A stretch of DNA of 64,000 bases from Limibacterium fermenti (GCF_041902845.1 NZ_CP159486.1:1426001-1490000); one strand, 5' to 3'; shown: positions 52,425-61,851, counted from the first letter of the stretch. Numbers and translations are program-made. The notes: generated by a model not told the origin, from the letters alone.

Positions 52425-53447
52425 TTATTCCTGACGGATTAAATAGAGAATGACCGGAAGGTGGTCGCTATAGCCATTGATAAATGTATTATTTGAAAAA
52501 GTACGAAGAGGGTATCCTTTATTCTTTCCTTCTTTTTGGATCAGGAAATCGCGATTGAATACCTCGGTTTTCCAGAAACGGAAACTCGAATAATCTTCGC
52601 CCAATAATGATTGGGAAATAATGATCTGATCGAACAGACTCCACTTACCTTGATAAGCCAACGAGCCGATTCCCTTGTCGTATAACCGCCACGTCGTATT
52701 ATAATAGCCGCCGGACGCTACTTCGCGCACTTGTTTCTTCGCATTCAATACTACCCGCACACTTTTATCGCCGGGATCGTCGTTCAAGTCGCCCATCAAA
52801 ACGATCTTTGCGTCGGGATTTTCCACCCGCAGCGAATCGAATGCCGTCTTGGCTACTGCCGCCGCCGCTTCCCGCAATTCAGACGATTTTCCTCCGTAAC
52901 GCGATGGCCAGTGATTCACGGAAATATGCACGGGCTCTCCCGCCAACAGTCCACTCACCAACAGTTGGTCGCGTGTGACGTAGGTTGTGTCGGTCCAACG
53001 GAAAGGATGGACGGTGTAGTTGGTTACTTTGAATATCTGCGGATTGTAAAGCAATGCCACATCGATTCCCCGGCGGTCGGGCGAGTCCTGATGAATAATT
53101 TGCAGGTTCATGTCGGCGATAGCCGGACGCTTCACCAGATCTTCCAATACACGTCGGTTTTCGACTTCGCCCACTCCGATGGCTGCGGGTCCCATCGGAC
53201 AGTATTCGCGCGCCAACCGGCTGATAACCCGCGCCACGTTGTCGAGTTTCTTTTCGTACTTTTCTTGTGTCCAGTTGTAAGCGCTTCCGGGGAGGAATTC
53301 ATCGTCGCCGGGGTTGGCCGGATCATTTTCGGTATCAAAAAGATTCTCTATATTATAAAATGCCAGAGAATAGACGGCATAATTCTTTTCCTGGGCGAAA
53401 ATGGCGACACCCAGGAAAAGAAAAACTAAAATGAGTAATTTTCTCAT
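52425..53447 (-). CDS. Secreted endonuclease/exonuclease/phosphatase family protein
   Basis: 340 residues. Signal peptide ends AIFAQ. All core EEP motifs are visible: FYNIENLFD (Asn), GVGEVENRRVL (metal-binding Glu), RRGIDVALLYNP, SVNHWPSR (His), MGDLNDDPGD (Asp, Asn) and the C-terminal GYSDHLPV (Asp-His). This is the DNase I-like fold; close Bacteroidetes relatives are annotated as extracellular nucleases. It should act in the periplasm or outside. It follows a DUF5689 lipoprotein by 5 nt and is the last gene of the five-gene nuclease/receptor operon, which supports nucleic acid as substrate. Confidence 0.88.
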   Translation of the reverse strand: MRKLLILVFLFLGVAIFAQEKNYAVYSLAFYNIENLFDTENDPANPGDDEFLPGSAYNWTQEKYEKKLDNVARVISRLAREYCPMGPAAIGVGEVENRRVLEDLVKRPAIADMNLQIIHQDSPDRRGIDVALLYNPQIFKVTNYTVHPFRWTDTTYVTRDQLLVSGLLAGEPVHISVNHWPSRYGGKSSELREAAAAVAKTAFDSLRVENPDAKIVLMGDLNDDPGDKSVRVVLNAKKQVREVASGGYYNTTWRLYDKGIGSLAYQGKWSLFDQIIISQSLLGEDYSSFRFWKTEVFNRDFLIQKEGKNKGYPLRTFSNNTFINGYSDHLPVILYLIRQE

Positions 53448-53452
53448 TTGCG

Positions 53453-54805
53453 TTAATTTTTAGGTTTAATCACGATCACTTCTTCCGGGGCGGTTGTAAT
53501 GGCGATGTTATCCAAACGAAGTCCGAAAGTGTTCAGTGAAGCTTTGGCCTGAAACTGTATTGTTAGATCTTTTTTCGCCGGAATATCGGTCAGTGTTACC
53601 GTGTACACTTTGTTGTTATCGTTATTGGCATTGCTTACCGTTTGATCGGGTACCGGCATTTCTTTTCCGTCTACAATGACAGTCATTGCATTCAGGTTCA
53701 TCTCCGATCCGGCATCAAACAAGTTCGCCGTCAATTCGTATTGTAAAGCCAATTTTTCATTTGCTCCGGCGGAAGTATCGACTTTCTTAATGGTGAGATA
53801 AGCATCCTTCTTGGCGGGGAACCACAGATGGGGAGTATTGAAAGTTTTTGTGGTTCTTACATCCGTCACTCCCGAAGCATCGCTATATTCAATGTCTTTA
53901 TTGTCGAATTCAGTGTATTCCGCGATTTTGGGTTTCACGCTTTCGGTAATCTCTTTGGTACCGAAGGATTCCTTGTAATAAACGGTTACCTCTTCGCCCG
54001 GTTCGGTAGGTGTTTCGCCCGGGATCGGTTGCCCGAAGTTTTGACAGTCGTCGGCAGTGCGGAGATAGAGTTGCCAGTCCGCACGGAATTTCGATAACAC
54101 CGCTACGATTGTTCCGCCGCCTTCGGGAAGAAGGTTATTGGCGAAATCGGCATAGTTGCTGTTACGCACGATGATCGAATTGCCGTCGCCGTCCTTCAAC
54201 GTCCGGTTGGTGGTCGCATCCGTATCGCTGAAAGGCAATTTACCGCCGTCGGGGAAATACACGTTTTCGAGTTTCACGAGCGTATTCACCATGTCATCAT
54301 TGAGTTCGGAAAGCTTGATCGTTTTCGGTTTCGCATTTTCCTCCAACGGCCATTTGTTTTTGAAGATATAGTAATTAAATACTTCCCACGGGATGCGGTT
54401 GGCGTTGGTGGCGGCATATCCTATCTGGAGTTGTTCACCGTAAACGATCATATATAAACCCTTCAGGTGAAGATATATTTCTTGTCCTACACGGAAATCG
54501 GTATAAATGGAATTTTGATCGACGCCGATGTTGATTCCTCCGGTTTCGTCTTGTATATACAATTGTTTGTAGATGTTTCCGGAGATATCATTCGCCGTTA
54601 CGGTCGCCTTGATGATATAGTCTACGTCGATAAGCGTAGGGTCGGAAATGGTTGCGTATAACGATTTGAGTTTGGCGATGGTCATGTTCGCTTCGGCCCC
54701 GGTATATTCCGGTTCGGTCAAGGGAGGCGCCTGATAATCGCGTTCGCACGAAAGCAGTACGCCGGCCATCAAAAGTATTCCGAGTAAATAGCTGTAAATT
54801 TTCAT
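53453..54805 (-). CDS. DUF5689 surface lipoprotein
   Basis: 450 residues from ATG 54805 (MKIYSYLLGILLMAG); a Met 15 codons upstream lacks signal-peptide character. The signal peptide ends LLSC (lipoprotein). Residues about 40-250 form the DUF5689 domain: MTIAKLKSLYA, VTANDISGNIYKQLYIQDET, GGINIGVDQ, VGQEIYLHLKGLYM. This domain looks like an OB fold and in Bacteroidetes occurs with secreted nucleases. A C-terminal jelly-roll-like domain (TPHLWFPAKKDAYLTIKKVD ... FGLRLDNIAITT) is shared with the lipoprotein at 57701. It lies between the receptor and EEP nuclease genes and could be a nucleic-acid-binding partner of the receptor. Confidence 0.85.
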   Translation of the reverse strand: MKIYSYLLGILLMAGVLLSCERDYQAPPLTEPEYTGAEANMTIAKLKSLYATISDPTLIDVDYIIKATVTANDISGNIYKQLYIQDETGGINIGVDQNSIYTDFRVGQEIYLHLKGLYMIVYGEQLQIGYAATNANRIPWEVFNYYIFKNKWPLEENAKPKTIKLSELNDDMVNTLVKLENVYFPDGGKLPFSDTDATTNRTLKDGDGNSIIVRNSNYADFANNLLPEGGGTIVAVLSKFRADWQLYLRTADDCQNFGQPIPGETPTEPGEEVTVYYKESFGTKEITESVKPKIAEYTEFDNKDIEYSDASGVTDVRTTKTFNTPHLWFPAKKDAYLTIKKVDTSAGANEKLALQYELTANLFDAGSEMNLNAMTVIVDGKEMPVPDQTVSNANNDNNKVYTVTLTDIPAKKDLTIQFQAKASLNTFGLRLDNIAITTAPEEVIVIKPKN

Positions 54806-54854
54806 ATCTTTATTATTTGTATTGAATGCGTTGTTTGTGATTCTGTTCATTTCA

Positions 54855-57602
54855 TTAAAAACGATAACTCATATTCAGGAAGCAATTGATGCCCTGCATG
54901 TAATAATATTTCGAGGCGAAGCGATTGGGATAATCCAGATTGATACGGGCCTGTTCATATCCTCCGGTGCGAATATCCGTACGGTTGAGCAGGTTGTTGA
55001 CCGAAAGGTTGAAGTTGATGGAATTGCGATTGGCCAGATACCAGATCTTTCCAATACCCAGGTCGAGTGTATAGCCTCCTTTGAATTTCTCCTGATGCGT
55101 AAAGAAACGATAGGCGTCATATAAGTTCTCGTCGAATCCGCCGGTTCCGGGAGGCTGGATGCCTGCATAGTTAGAAGCCAAACGCCGGAACGGTGCGATC
55201 TCGATGTAATTGCCTGCAAAGCCATTGATGTTGAGGTTCAGGAACCAATAGTCATAAAAGAAATTGATGCCGAACGTACCCATGGTTTGCGGCATGCCTC
55301 CTACATAGTAGTCTTTCATATAGGCGGTCTCGGCCATGATGTCGCCTTTTCCGTTTTCGTAACTGATGACTCCTTCGGGATTGTTCGCATAATAATACTC
55401 GCCGGTGGTACCGATGACATCGAAATTCCAATTCTCATTGAGTTTGTAATTCAGTCCGACCTCAATACCCTGATGCACTTTTTCTATTCCCGAAAGGACG
55501 TGGTTGACGAAAGTCCGCTCCGAGTCGTGATAATAACTCATGTGATCGACATCGTCATAGAAATGGGTATTGAACACACTCACGCGTCCCATCAGGCTGG
55601 GGAGCGAGAAGATGTAATTCAGGTCGGCCGAGAAAACGCGGACGCTTTTCATATTGTTCACGGTCAGGTCGGTGATGCGCGGCGAAATATATACATTGTC
55701 GACCAAAGGCGCCATCGTTTGGTAACTGATATTACCCGTAAAGAAATGGCGGCCATTGAGTTTGTAGGTGATTCCGGCTTTTGTGGCATAGTCGGTGAAA
55801 CGGTGCATCTTGCCTTTTCCGAGCGAATTGGCGGGATAACGTCCGTTACGCATTTTTCCTTCGCGTTGGAACTGGGTATATTTGAGTTTGGCGCCGTAAT
55901 ACAGATCGATATTCCGATACGTATGTTCTTGTTGCCACCAAATATCGGCCGAATTCACACGGAAGCGGAAATCATAGCCGAACACATCGTCCGTATACAC
56001 TTTGCGGTCGGGACGTTCCAAGTCGTTTTGTATCAATTCCCGGTCGCCGGCAAAATCCCGTTCGGCAAACTTGTCGATATCGAGTACATATTGGGCGCCG
56101 AGCAGGTCGTCCACCGTTTTGAACTGTTTCGAAAGCGAGTGTTTTAAGCCGATGCCGGCCGTCAGTTTCACCTCCGGGCTTAATTGGGTATTGAGCGTGG
56201 AGTTGAGCGCCGTTTCGAACAAATCTTTCCGGCGTTCTTCCATCATGTAAATGGCGGAGCCGTCGCCTTGGAGGTTATTCAGGTGATTCGCCTCCCACAT
56301 CTTGTCCCAGTCGAGCTGGGCGATACTTTCGTCGGAAGACGTTTTCCACAGATACGTGTAATAATCGAAAGCCTTTTGATTGTCGCGATTATACGAAGGC
56401 AAGTAGCGGTAATAATCGGGACGCGGGTCGGGGCCGTTGTACCAGTTGAGAGCCGATCCGCCGTAGCGGCTGTAATGCGCTGCCACGCCGCTGGTGAGTG
56501 TGGTGTTTTCACCCAATTTCCACACGTGCGAAAGGATGGCGGTGGGGTCGAACGATTTCACCACTCGGGCGTTTCGTTTCTTCCCGTTTTGATAGCCCCA
56601 GTTGGGGTTGTAGAGATTATTATCGACTAAATCATACACTTCCTGATAAGACGATCCCTGCTGCCCTCTTTCGACGGGGGATCCGAACGTGACGAACGAA
56701 ATGCGGTGCTTTCCGCCGGCGATTTCTTTTTCGAGACCGACGAAATACGAGATGTTGCGATAGAACACCCCTTCGATGTGCCCTTCGTGCGAATAACGGC
56801 CGCCCACCGAAGCGGTAAACGCCCAGCCATTGTCCTGCATGCCGGTGGAATAGCTGCCCATTGCCCGGGCATAATAGTTGCGGTTGGTGAGGGAGAGCGT
56901 AACTTTTCCTCCTCGGGTGTAGTTGCCCGCACGCATATTGATATTTTCCGATCCGCCGATAGAGCCGAACGTAAAGGATGAAGGAGCGAAATAGTTCACG
57001 GCATCGCCGTTGCGGGTCATGTCGTTGAGCGCCCCGATGGATGAATAGTTGAAGACGCCGCGTATCTGGTCGTTAAAGTTAACACCGTTGATATAACGGT
57101 CTTCGAAGCGGTTTTCGTAGCCCCGGGAGCGGAAGCGGAATTGCGAGAATTGGTATCCCGCGTTTTGCAGGAAGACGTCGTTCGAGAAGATGACCATGGC
57201 GCTGACGTCCTGCGAGAGGCCGGTGTCATCGTCTTCCGTGGCGCGTTGCGCTTCATCGATCACGCCCGCGAGTTGTTGTACGGGCATCGGACGGCGGGTC
57301 ACTTGGATGATGCCGAGATCTAAGGATGATTCGCGGGGAATGTCGACCGGTATTTCTTTCGATTGAATATCGGCAGCGTTAAGAGACAGGACATCTTTGC
57401 CGTGGGTGACAGGATGAAACACGAAGGCGCCGTCTTCGCCGGTATACGCCGTTTGATTGTTTTCCCGCAGCACGACCATCACCCCCGCTATGGGATCGCC
57501 CGTGAGTTCATCGATTACTTTTCCGCTTACTCCGGCCGGCGTTTGCGCAAAGGCGGGTAATGCGCATAAGCAGAACAACCAAAGCCATAATTTTTGTTTC
57601 AT
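54855..57602 (-). CDS. TonB-dependent outer-membrane receptor with N-terminal carboxypeptidase-like domain
   Basis: 915 residues. Signal peptide ends PAFAQ. A carboxypeptidase-regulatory-like domain (VSGKVIDELTGDPIAGVMVV) is followed by an unusual linker, a plug (QFRFRSRGYENRFEDRYING) and a long barrel ending NCFLNMSYRF. It is not a SusC-type receptor: the SusC VLKGASA/YGSRAANG plug signature is absent and there is no SusD gene. NTDN-like segment SALNDMTRNGDAVN and the strand pattern match Bacteroidetes receptors with plug and CarboxypepD_reg. Its neighbours suggest transport of nuclease products. A strong hairpin lies in the 98-nt gap upstream. Confidence 0.9.
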   Translation of the reverse strand: MKQKLWLWLFCLCALPAFAQTPAGVSGKVIDELTGDPIAGVMVVLRENNQTAYTGEDGAFVFHPVTHGKDVLSLNAADIQSKEIPVDIPRESSLDLGIIQVTRRPMPVQQLAGVIDEAQRATEDDDTGLSQDVSAMVIFSNDVFLQNAGYQFSQFRFRSRGYENRFEDRYINGVNFNDQIRGVFNYSSIGALNDMTRNGDAVNYFAPSSFTFGSIGGSENINMRAGNYTRGGKVTLSLTNRNYYARAMGSYSTGMQDNGWAFTASVGGRYSHEGHIEGVFYRNISYFVGLEKEIAGGKHRISFVTFGSPVERGQQGSSYQEVYDLVDNNLYNPNWGYQNGKKRNARVVKSFDPTAILSHVWKLGENTTLTSGVAAHYSRYGGSALNWYNGPDPRPDYYRYLPSYNRDNQKAFDYYTYLWKTSSDESIAQLDWDKMWEANHLNNLQGDGSAIYMMEERRKDLFETALNSTLNTQLSPEVKLTAGIGLKHSLSKQFKTVDDLLGAQYVLDIDKFAERDFAGDRELIQNDLERPDRKVYTDDVFGYDFRFRVNSADIWWQQEHTYRNIDLYYGAKLKYTQFQREGKMRNGRYPANSLGKGKMHRFTDYATKAGITYKLNGRHFFTGNISYQTMAPLVDNVYISPRITDLTVNNMKSVRVFSADLNYIFSLPSLMGRVSVFNTHFYDDVDHMSYYHDSERTFVNHVLSGIEKVHQGIEVGLNYKLNENWNFDVIGTTGEYYYANNPEGVISYENGKGDIMAETAYMKDYYVGGMPQTMGTFGINFFYDYWFLNLNINGFAGNYIEIAPFRRLASNYAGIQPPGTGGFDENLYDAYRFFTHQEKFKGGYTLDLGIGKIWYLANRNSINFNLSVNNLLNRTDIRTGGYEQARINLDYPNRFASKYYYMQGINCFLNMSYRF

Positions 57603-57642
57603 ACGTTTTTTTCTTATTAGAATGAATATTATTTTTTGCGAA

Positions 57643-57674
57643 CAATAGAGGCCAAGTGTTCTTGACCTCTATTG
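57643..57674 (-). promoter_or_regulatory. Long intra-operon hairpin upstream of the TonB-dependent receptor
   Basis: CAATAGAGG-c-CAAG-TGTT-CTTG-a-CCTCTATTG: 13 paired bases with one internal mismatch and a 4-nt loop. On the transcribed strand no T-run follows directly, so it is more likely an mRNA processing or stabilising structure, or an attenuator, than a full terminator. Confidence 0.6.
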
Positions 57675-57700
57675 AATGATTGATTTCATCGGATAAGTGG

Positions 57701-60025
57701 TTATTTCTTTACACCTTCCAATTTAATGTTGTCGAGACGGAAACCACTTGTATTTGTTTCATCCGTATAGAATTCCAAAGTCGTAACATCGTCAATAGGA
57801 ATGTCTATAGTAATAGTAGAGAAAACATTTTGCTCTCCTAACTTTTCTTCTGACAAAGGTATATCTTTATTGTTACACTTTATTTTTAAGATGTTTGCGG
57901 CAATATCCTTTGCATTGGCAGCAATATCATAAGTGAGTTTGATACTGGTATATCCTGAAGGAATATTACTTATTTTTACAAAAGCGGCGTCATACTTTGC
58001 ATTATATCCAGGGAACCATAAATGTTTACTTGTAATGGAACCAGTAGTTCGTACATCCGCTCCTGTTCCTGTATATTTTCCATCAGCAAAATCAAAACCG
58101 CTGACAGAAGTGCCCTCACTGTTAAACTTTTCCTTTAATGGAGTAGCATTTTCAAATGTTTCACTGAAAATCACTGTAGGTTCTCCTCCAGAAGTCTTTT
58201 GCGATACGGCAATTTCTTTTGTCAGAGCTGTTTCGGTCAAGGCCACGATAATCTTTCCGGTAGCTCCGGTAGCAGCAGTTGCAGTGGCGACGATTGTGGC
58301 ATTACCGGTTCCGCTAGCGGGACTGATCGTAAAGCCCGAACCTTCTGTTGTTGCCGTCCAAGCACCAGAAGCTGTGATAGTAATGTTCTGTGTGTTATTT
58401 GCACTTGCTTCGAATTCAATAGCTGACGGAGAAACTTCCAACGTGCTTGTACTGCTTCCGAAACGGGATTGAGTCAATCCTTCCACGTCGGCTGCAACCG
58501 TCGGCAGAATCTGATAAACCGCTTCACCATCTTTCGGTTGATTGATGCTGGCGATTCCTTTTAGCGTTCCGCTTCCCTGGGGAACCTTTTGATTTTTGAA
58601 TACCGCGTAACTCGAGGTAAAGAGAATGAATTGCCCGCCGTTTTCAAATTCCATGTTGATTGAACCATGTTTGTCCGTGGCGAATGTTTTTTCCAAATCG
58701 GCTGCAACAACCTGTACATTCGGGACGGCTACATATTGCGATTCGTATTTACCGGCAAGGAAATCGGCCGCCGTTACTTCTTTCGCCGTTACGGTTTTCG
58801 TTCCTGTTTTTGTCACATTTGCATTCGGAAGATTGTTGATTTGCAACAATCCGTTATAGGCAGACAACTTTTGATCTTTGAGGCTGATTTCGACTTCATC
58901 TCCGAATGTAAGCGTTTCGTTGTTCTCTACAAAACGCACCGCGATACCGGCTGTTTCATCCTGTATGACGATATTTTTCAGTGAAGTGGAATTTCCGCCT
59001 TCTTTATTTTGGATCACGACGGCTTTTACTTTCACCTCTTCGGTAATTGTGTACTCCGTTCCGGTAAATTTCGAACGTAATTCGGCAACAGTCCAGGAGC
59101 CTTGCTCTCCTTCATTCGGTTTCAGTGTAACGATACCGCCTATTTCCACATCTACCCAATCGACAATGGTTGCAGAAGGCTGTACTACCGTAACGCCGGT
59201 TGTAGAAAGCTGGATGGATGGGTACGTGTACTTTTTACCGGTTTCGACGGCTTGTGCATCGGGTGTCCATTCGTAGGTTTGGCCTCCTACTTTAAACGAT
59301 ATCTTCGTGTCTTTCAGGTCTTGTCCCGGCACGAGGATAGCTGCTACGGTAGCTGTTTTTCCGGAAGCGGCTACAACAGGGGTGATCGTTTTGACCGTCG
59401 TGCCTGTGGTAATACTTCCGTCGGCTAAGTTAAAGGTACCGTCGGTTTTCAATCCTTCGATCGAAACCGTTAAGCCGTCCAGTGACGTTACACCGTCGCC
59501 TGCCGAAACATTCAGGACCAGCATGGCCAGTTGATGCTTGAATTGAAGAGCGACCGCCGGTTCCGATTGGTTGACGGCGTTATTGGAAAACAACAGGTCG
59601 ATGGCCGCCGGTTTGGATTGGTCGGCTACGTCGATGGCATACACATTGTTTGCGAGCGATTCCCGATAGGGATAATACGCGATAAAGTCCAAGTTGCCTG
59701 TTTCGGGGAACGTAATGCCTTCCGTTGCGGCGGTAAAGACTCCTTGTTCGGCTTCGGTGGGAGTCGTATACTTGATATTCGATTTGCTGTCGTATACGCC
59801 GTCCGGCAATTTCTGTCCGGCATTCAGCGCATACACGCCGATAGCGTCGCCCGCATTCCAAGTCGTTCCGGCGGCCCGTGTGGTTACACTTGCTCCGATA
59901 GAAGCTTGAAATTTCACCTGATTTTCGCCGCTAAGCGGGTTTATCAGGGGCTCGTCTTCACTATTACAGGAACCGAAAGCGACGGCCCCGAGAAGCAGAA
60001 GAGAAAAAATTTTATTACTTTTCAT
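57701..60025 (-). CDS. Fimbrillin-like/DUF5689/BACON multidomain surface lipoprotein
   Basis: 774 residues. Signal peptide ends FGSC (Cys20). Domains in order: a fimbrillin-like (Mfa-like) domain about 35-290 (TTWNAGDAIGVYAL, NLDFIAYYPY, ALQFKHQLAMLVLNVSA, SLDGLTVSIEGL); a DUF5689 domain about 305-500 (WTVAELRSKFTG, LKNIVIQDETAGIAVRFVE); a BACON domain about 515-610 (LEVSPSAIEFEASANNTQNI and ITASGAWTA); and a jelly-roll-like C-terminus (HLWFPGYNAKYDA ... SGFRLDNIKLEG) shared with the protein at 53453. Everything points to an extended cell-surface binding protein. Second gene of the nuclease/receptor operon. Confidence 0.85.
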   Translation of the reverse strand: MKSNKIFSLLLLGAVAFGSCNSEDEPLINPLSGENQVKFQASIGASVTTRAAGTTWNAGDAIGVYALNAGQKLPDGVYDSKSNIKYTTPTEAEQGVFTAATEGITFPETGNLDFIAYYPYRESLANNVYAIDVADQSKPAAIDLLFSNNAVNQSEPAVALQFKHQLAMLVLNVSAGDGVTSLDGLTVSIEGLKTDGTFNLADGSITTGTTVKTITPVVAASGKTATVAAILVPGQDLKDTKISFKVGGQTYEWTPDAQAVETGKKYTYPSIQLSTTGVTVVQPSATIVDWVDVEIGGIVTLKPNEGEQGSWTVAELRSKFTGTEYTITEEVKVKAVVIQNKEGGNSTSLKNIVIQDETAGIAVRFVENNETLTFGDEVEISLKDQKLSAYNGLLQINNLPNANVTKTGTKTVTAKEVTAADFLAGKYESQYVAVPNVQVVAADLEKTFATDKHGSINMEFENGGQFILFTSSYAVFKNQKVPQGSGTLKGIASINQPKDGEAVYQILPTVAADVEGLTQSRFGSSTSTLEVSPSAIEFEASANNTQNITITASGAWTATTEGSGFTISPASGTGNATIVATATAATGATGKIIVALTETALTKEIAVSQKTSGGEPTVIFSETFENATPLKEKFNSEGTSVSGFDFADGKYTGTGADVRTTGSITSKHLWFPGYNAKYDAAFVKISNIPSGYTSIKLTYDIAANAKDIAANILKIKCNNKDIPLSEEKLGEQNVFSTITIDIPIDDVTTLEFYTDETNTSGFRLDNIKLEGVKK

Positions 60026-60108
60026 AAGGCTGAATATTTTAATGATGGATAATTGAACGAATTGACTAGAGTATATATTATGATAATGGTTTTACAACTC
60101 ATTTTCCG

Positions 60109-61734
60109 CTAATTCCAGTGCGGTGATTGGGATGCGTTCTTTTTAACTTCTTTCGCCACATCGGCGGGCAAGTTGGGGAAAAACGTAAAGCCCGTTTCCT
60201 GTTCCAACGTTTCGACCGATACGATATTGCTGTAATAGGGCGATTTTGTATCGGCGTTTTCCATCCGGAAAGCGATCGAAGTATAGGCGCCGCCGTTTTT
60301 TTGCTTACGCAACAATGCCTTGTACAGGTATTTTGGTACAACGGATCCTTTTTGATTATTGTCATTGACATACGTGTATTGCTGGGAAGACTCGGGAAGA
60401 ATACAGCCGGTTACCACATAGAGCGTATCATAAGCAGATTGTTTACACCACTCACGAACTTTATTTTCGAGCACGGCCCACGGCCCGCTGTTCATATCTT
60501 TGTCTTGCGGAGCCATATTAGTAAAATAAAAAGTTGTTTCATTTAGGACTCTCGTTGCGTTTCTATCCGCACTGGCCAATAGATGTCCTCTATTATACGT
60601 CATGCTAGACCAACCATTATATAAGGTGGGTTGCACACTTTTGGGTGAAATGATAGGGTCGTAATCCCATTCTTCTGTTCTGCCGGCATCCCCTAAATAC
60701 ATCGAATGCATTGGATATGCCACCCAATACGGCACGCGATTTTCGGTATCGTACAAGATACTGTAATTGCGGATGCTCGTATTATTGACCGTATAGCTTG
60801 GATTCAACCAGTCTTTGTCGCCGACCATGTGCAGGGCCGAAGCGGAGTGGGGCGCCGTTCCGCCCGACGTGTAAGCCGGTATCTCCATGTAGGATGTCGA
60901 GAGGGCGGCGGTCGATTCGAGACCATCCAGCTCGATGGTATAACGATATGCTTTACCGCCTTGCAGAATTTCCTTCGGACGCCAGGTAAAGGTCTTCCCT
61001 TGAAGGGTGAAGTCGACGGTCAATGCTTCCGGTTGTCCGGTGGGGAAAAACATCCCCGATGCCTGCTTTTGCGTGGAACTTCCCGACACGGCCAATTCAA
61101 TGTCGCCCGTTGACGTTTCGTCGGCCTTGAGCGTTCCGCCGGCCAACGAGAACGAACCCCGCACGAGAGCGCCTCGAGCTGTTACCGTGAGTCCATCCAA
61201 CGTAGAGCCTTCTTTTTTGGGCGTAATGTTCAAGACGATTTTGGTCAGCGGGCGCCGGAACTCCAGCGTCCGGGCGCCTCCTTTTGCCTTGCTGATATCT
61301 TGTAAGTTGTTACTGTAGAAAAACTCCGTTTGTTTGGTAAGGTCGATGGAATAGGCATATCCGCTTATCGATTCGTCGTACGGATAATAGGCGATCAGAT
61401 CGATCGAAGCATCCCCTTCGGGATAATAGATGTTTTTTCCTTTCGGATAGAAAAAGCCGTCCCCTTGAGTGGTAAAAGCCACATTCTCGCTTCCGTCGAA
61501 GATGTTCCCCTCTTCCAGAGGCATTTGGTGGTTGACGGCAAAGATTCCGATGGCGTCATCCGCTTCCCATTGCGCACCGGTAGCGCGTGGGGTAATATCC
61601 GCTTCCGTTTGTATCAGGACGCTTCCGAAATAAAGGGGCGTTTTTTCTTGTTTTTGTAATACCGGTTGTTCTTGATCGCAAGAAGCTAAAGGAAGAAGGA
61701 TGAGTGAAAATAACGGTAAATACAGCTTTTTCAT
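60109..61734 (-). CDS. Fimbrillin-like domain fused to a DNA/RNA non-specific endonuclease (lipoprotein)
   Basis: 541 residues from ATG 61734 (MKKLYLPLFSLILLPLASC); a longer frame to 61776 lacks a signal peptide. Cys19 is the lipidation site. Residues about 30-275 are a fimbrillin-like domain very like that of the next gene (QWEADDAIGIFAVN, SIDLIAYYPYDESI, LEFRRPLTKIVLNI, TLDGLTVTARGALVRGSF). The C-terminal half is a NUC1-type beta-beta-alpha-metal nuclease: SSMTYNRGHLLASADRN with catalytic His384, then FYFTNMAPQDKDMNSGPWAVLENKVREW with metal-binding Asn and Glu. The usual DRGH is NRGH here. It should cut DNA and RNA at the cell surface. First gene of the operon, with a consensus promoter 86 nt upstream. 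Confidence 0.9.
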   Translation of the reverse strand: MKKLYLPLFSLILLPLASCDQEQPVLQKQEKTPLYFGSVLIQTEADITPRATGAQWEADDAIGIFAVNHQMPLEEGNIFDGSENVAFTTQGDGFFYPKGKNIYYPEGDASIDLIAYYPYDESISGYAYSIDLTKQTEFFYSNNLQDISKAKGGARTLEFRRPLTKIVLNITPKKEGSTLDGLTVTARGALVRGSFSLAGGTLKADETSTGDIELAVSGSSTQKQASGMFFPTGQPEALTVDFTLQGKTFTWRPKEILQGGKAYRYTIELDGLESTAALSTSYMEIPAYTSGGTAPHSASALHMVGDKDWLNPSYTVNNTSIRNYSILYDTENRVPYWVAYPMHSMYLGDAGRTEEWDYDPIISPKSVQPTLYNGWSSMTYNRGHLLASADRNATRVLNETTFYFTNMAPQDKDMNSGPWAVLENKVREWCKQSAYDTLYVVTGCILPESSQQYTYVNDNNQKGSVVPKYLYKALLRKQKNGGAYTSIAFRMENADTKSPYYSNIVSVETLEQETGFTFFPNLPADVAKEVKKNASQSPHWN

Positions 61735-61819
61735 TTTTAATTTATTTGAATAACAATTTTTCATTCTGTTTATCAATATGGTTGAAAATAAGATGTTACA
61801 TCTTTATTCTTTGTCCTTG

Positions 61820-61851
61820 CAAATGTATGGATTATTTTTCCCACTAACAAA
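61820..61851 (-). promoter_or_regulatory. Promoter of the nuclease/receptor operon
   Basis: On the minus strand TTTG (61848-61851), exactly 20 bp, then TACATTTG (61820-61827). Leader to the ATG at 61734 is about 80 nt. This is one of the best promoter matches in the window. A second TATCTTTG on the minus strand (62010-62017) could start a longer leader. Confidence 0.8.
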
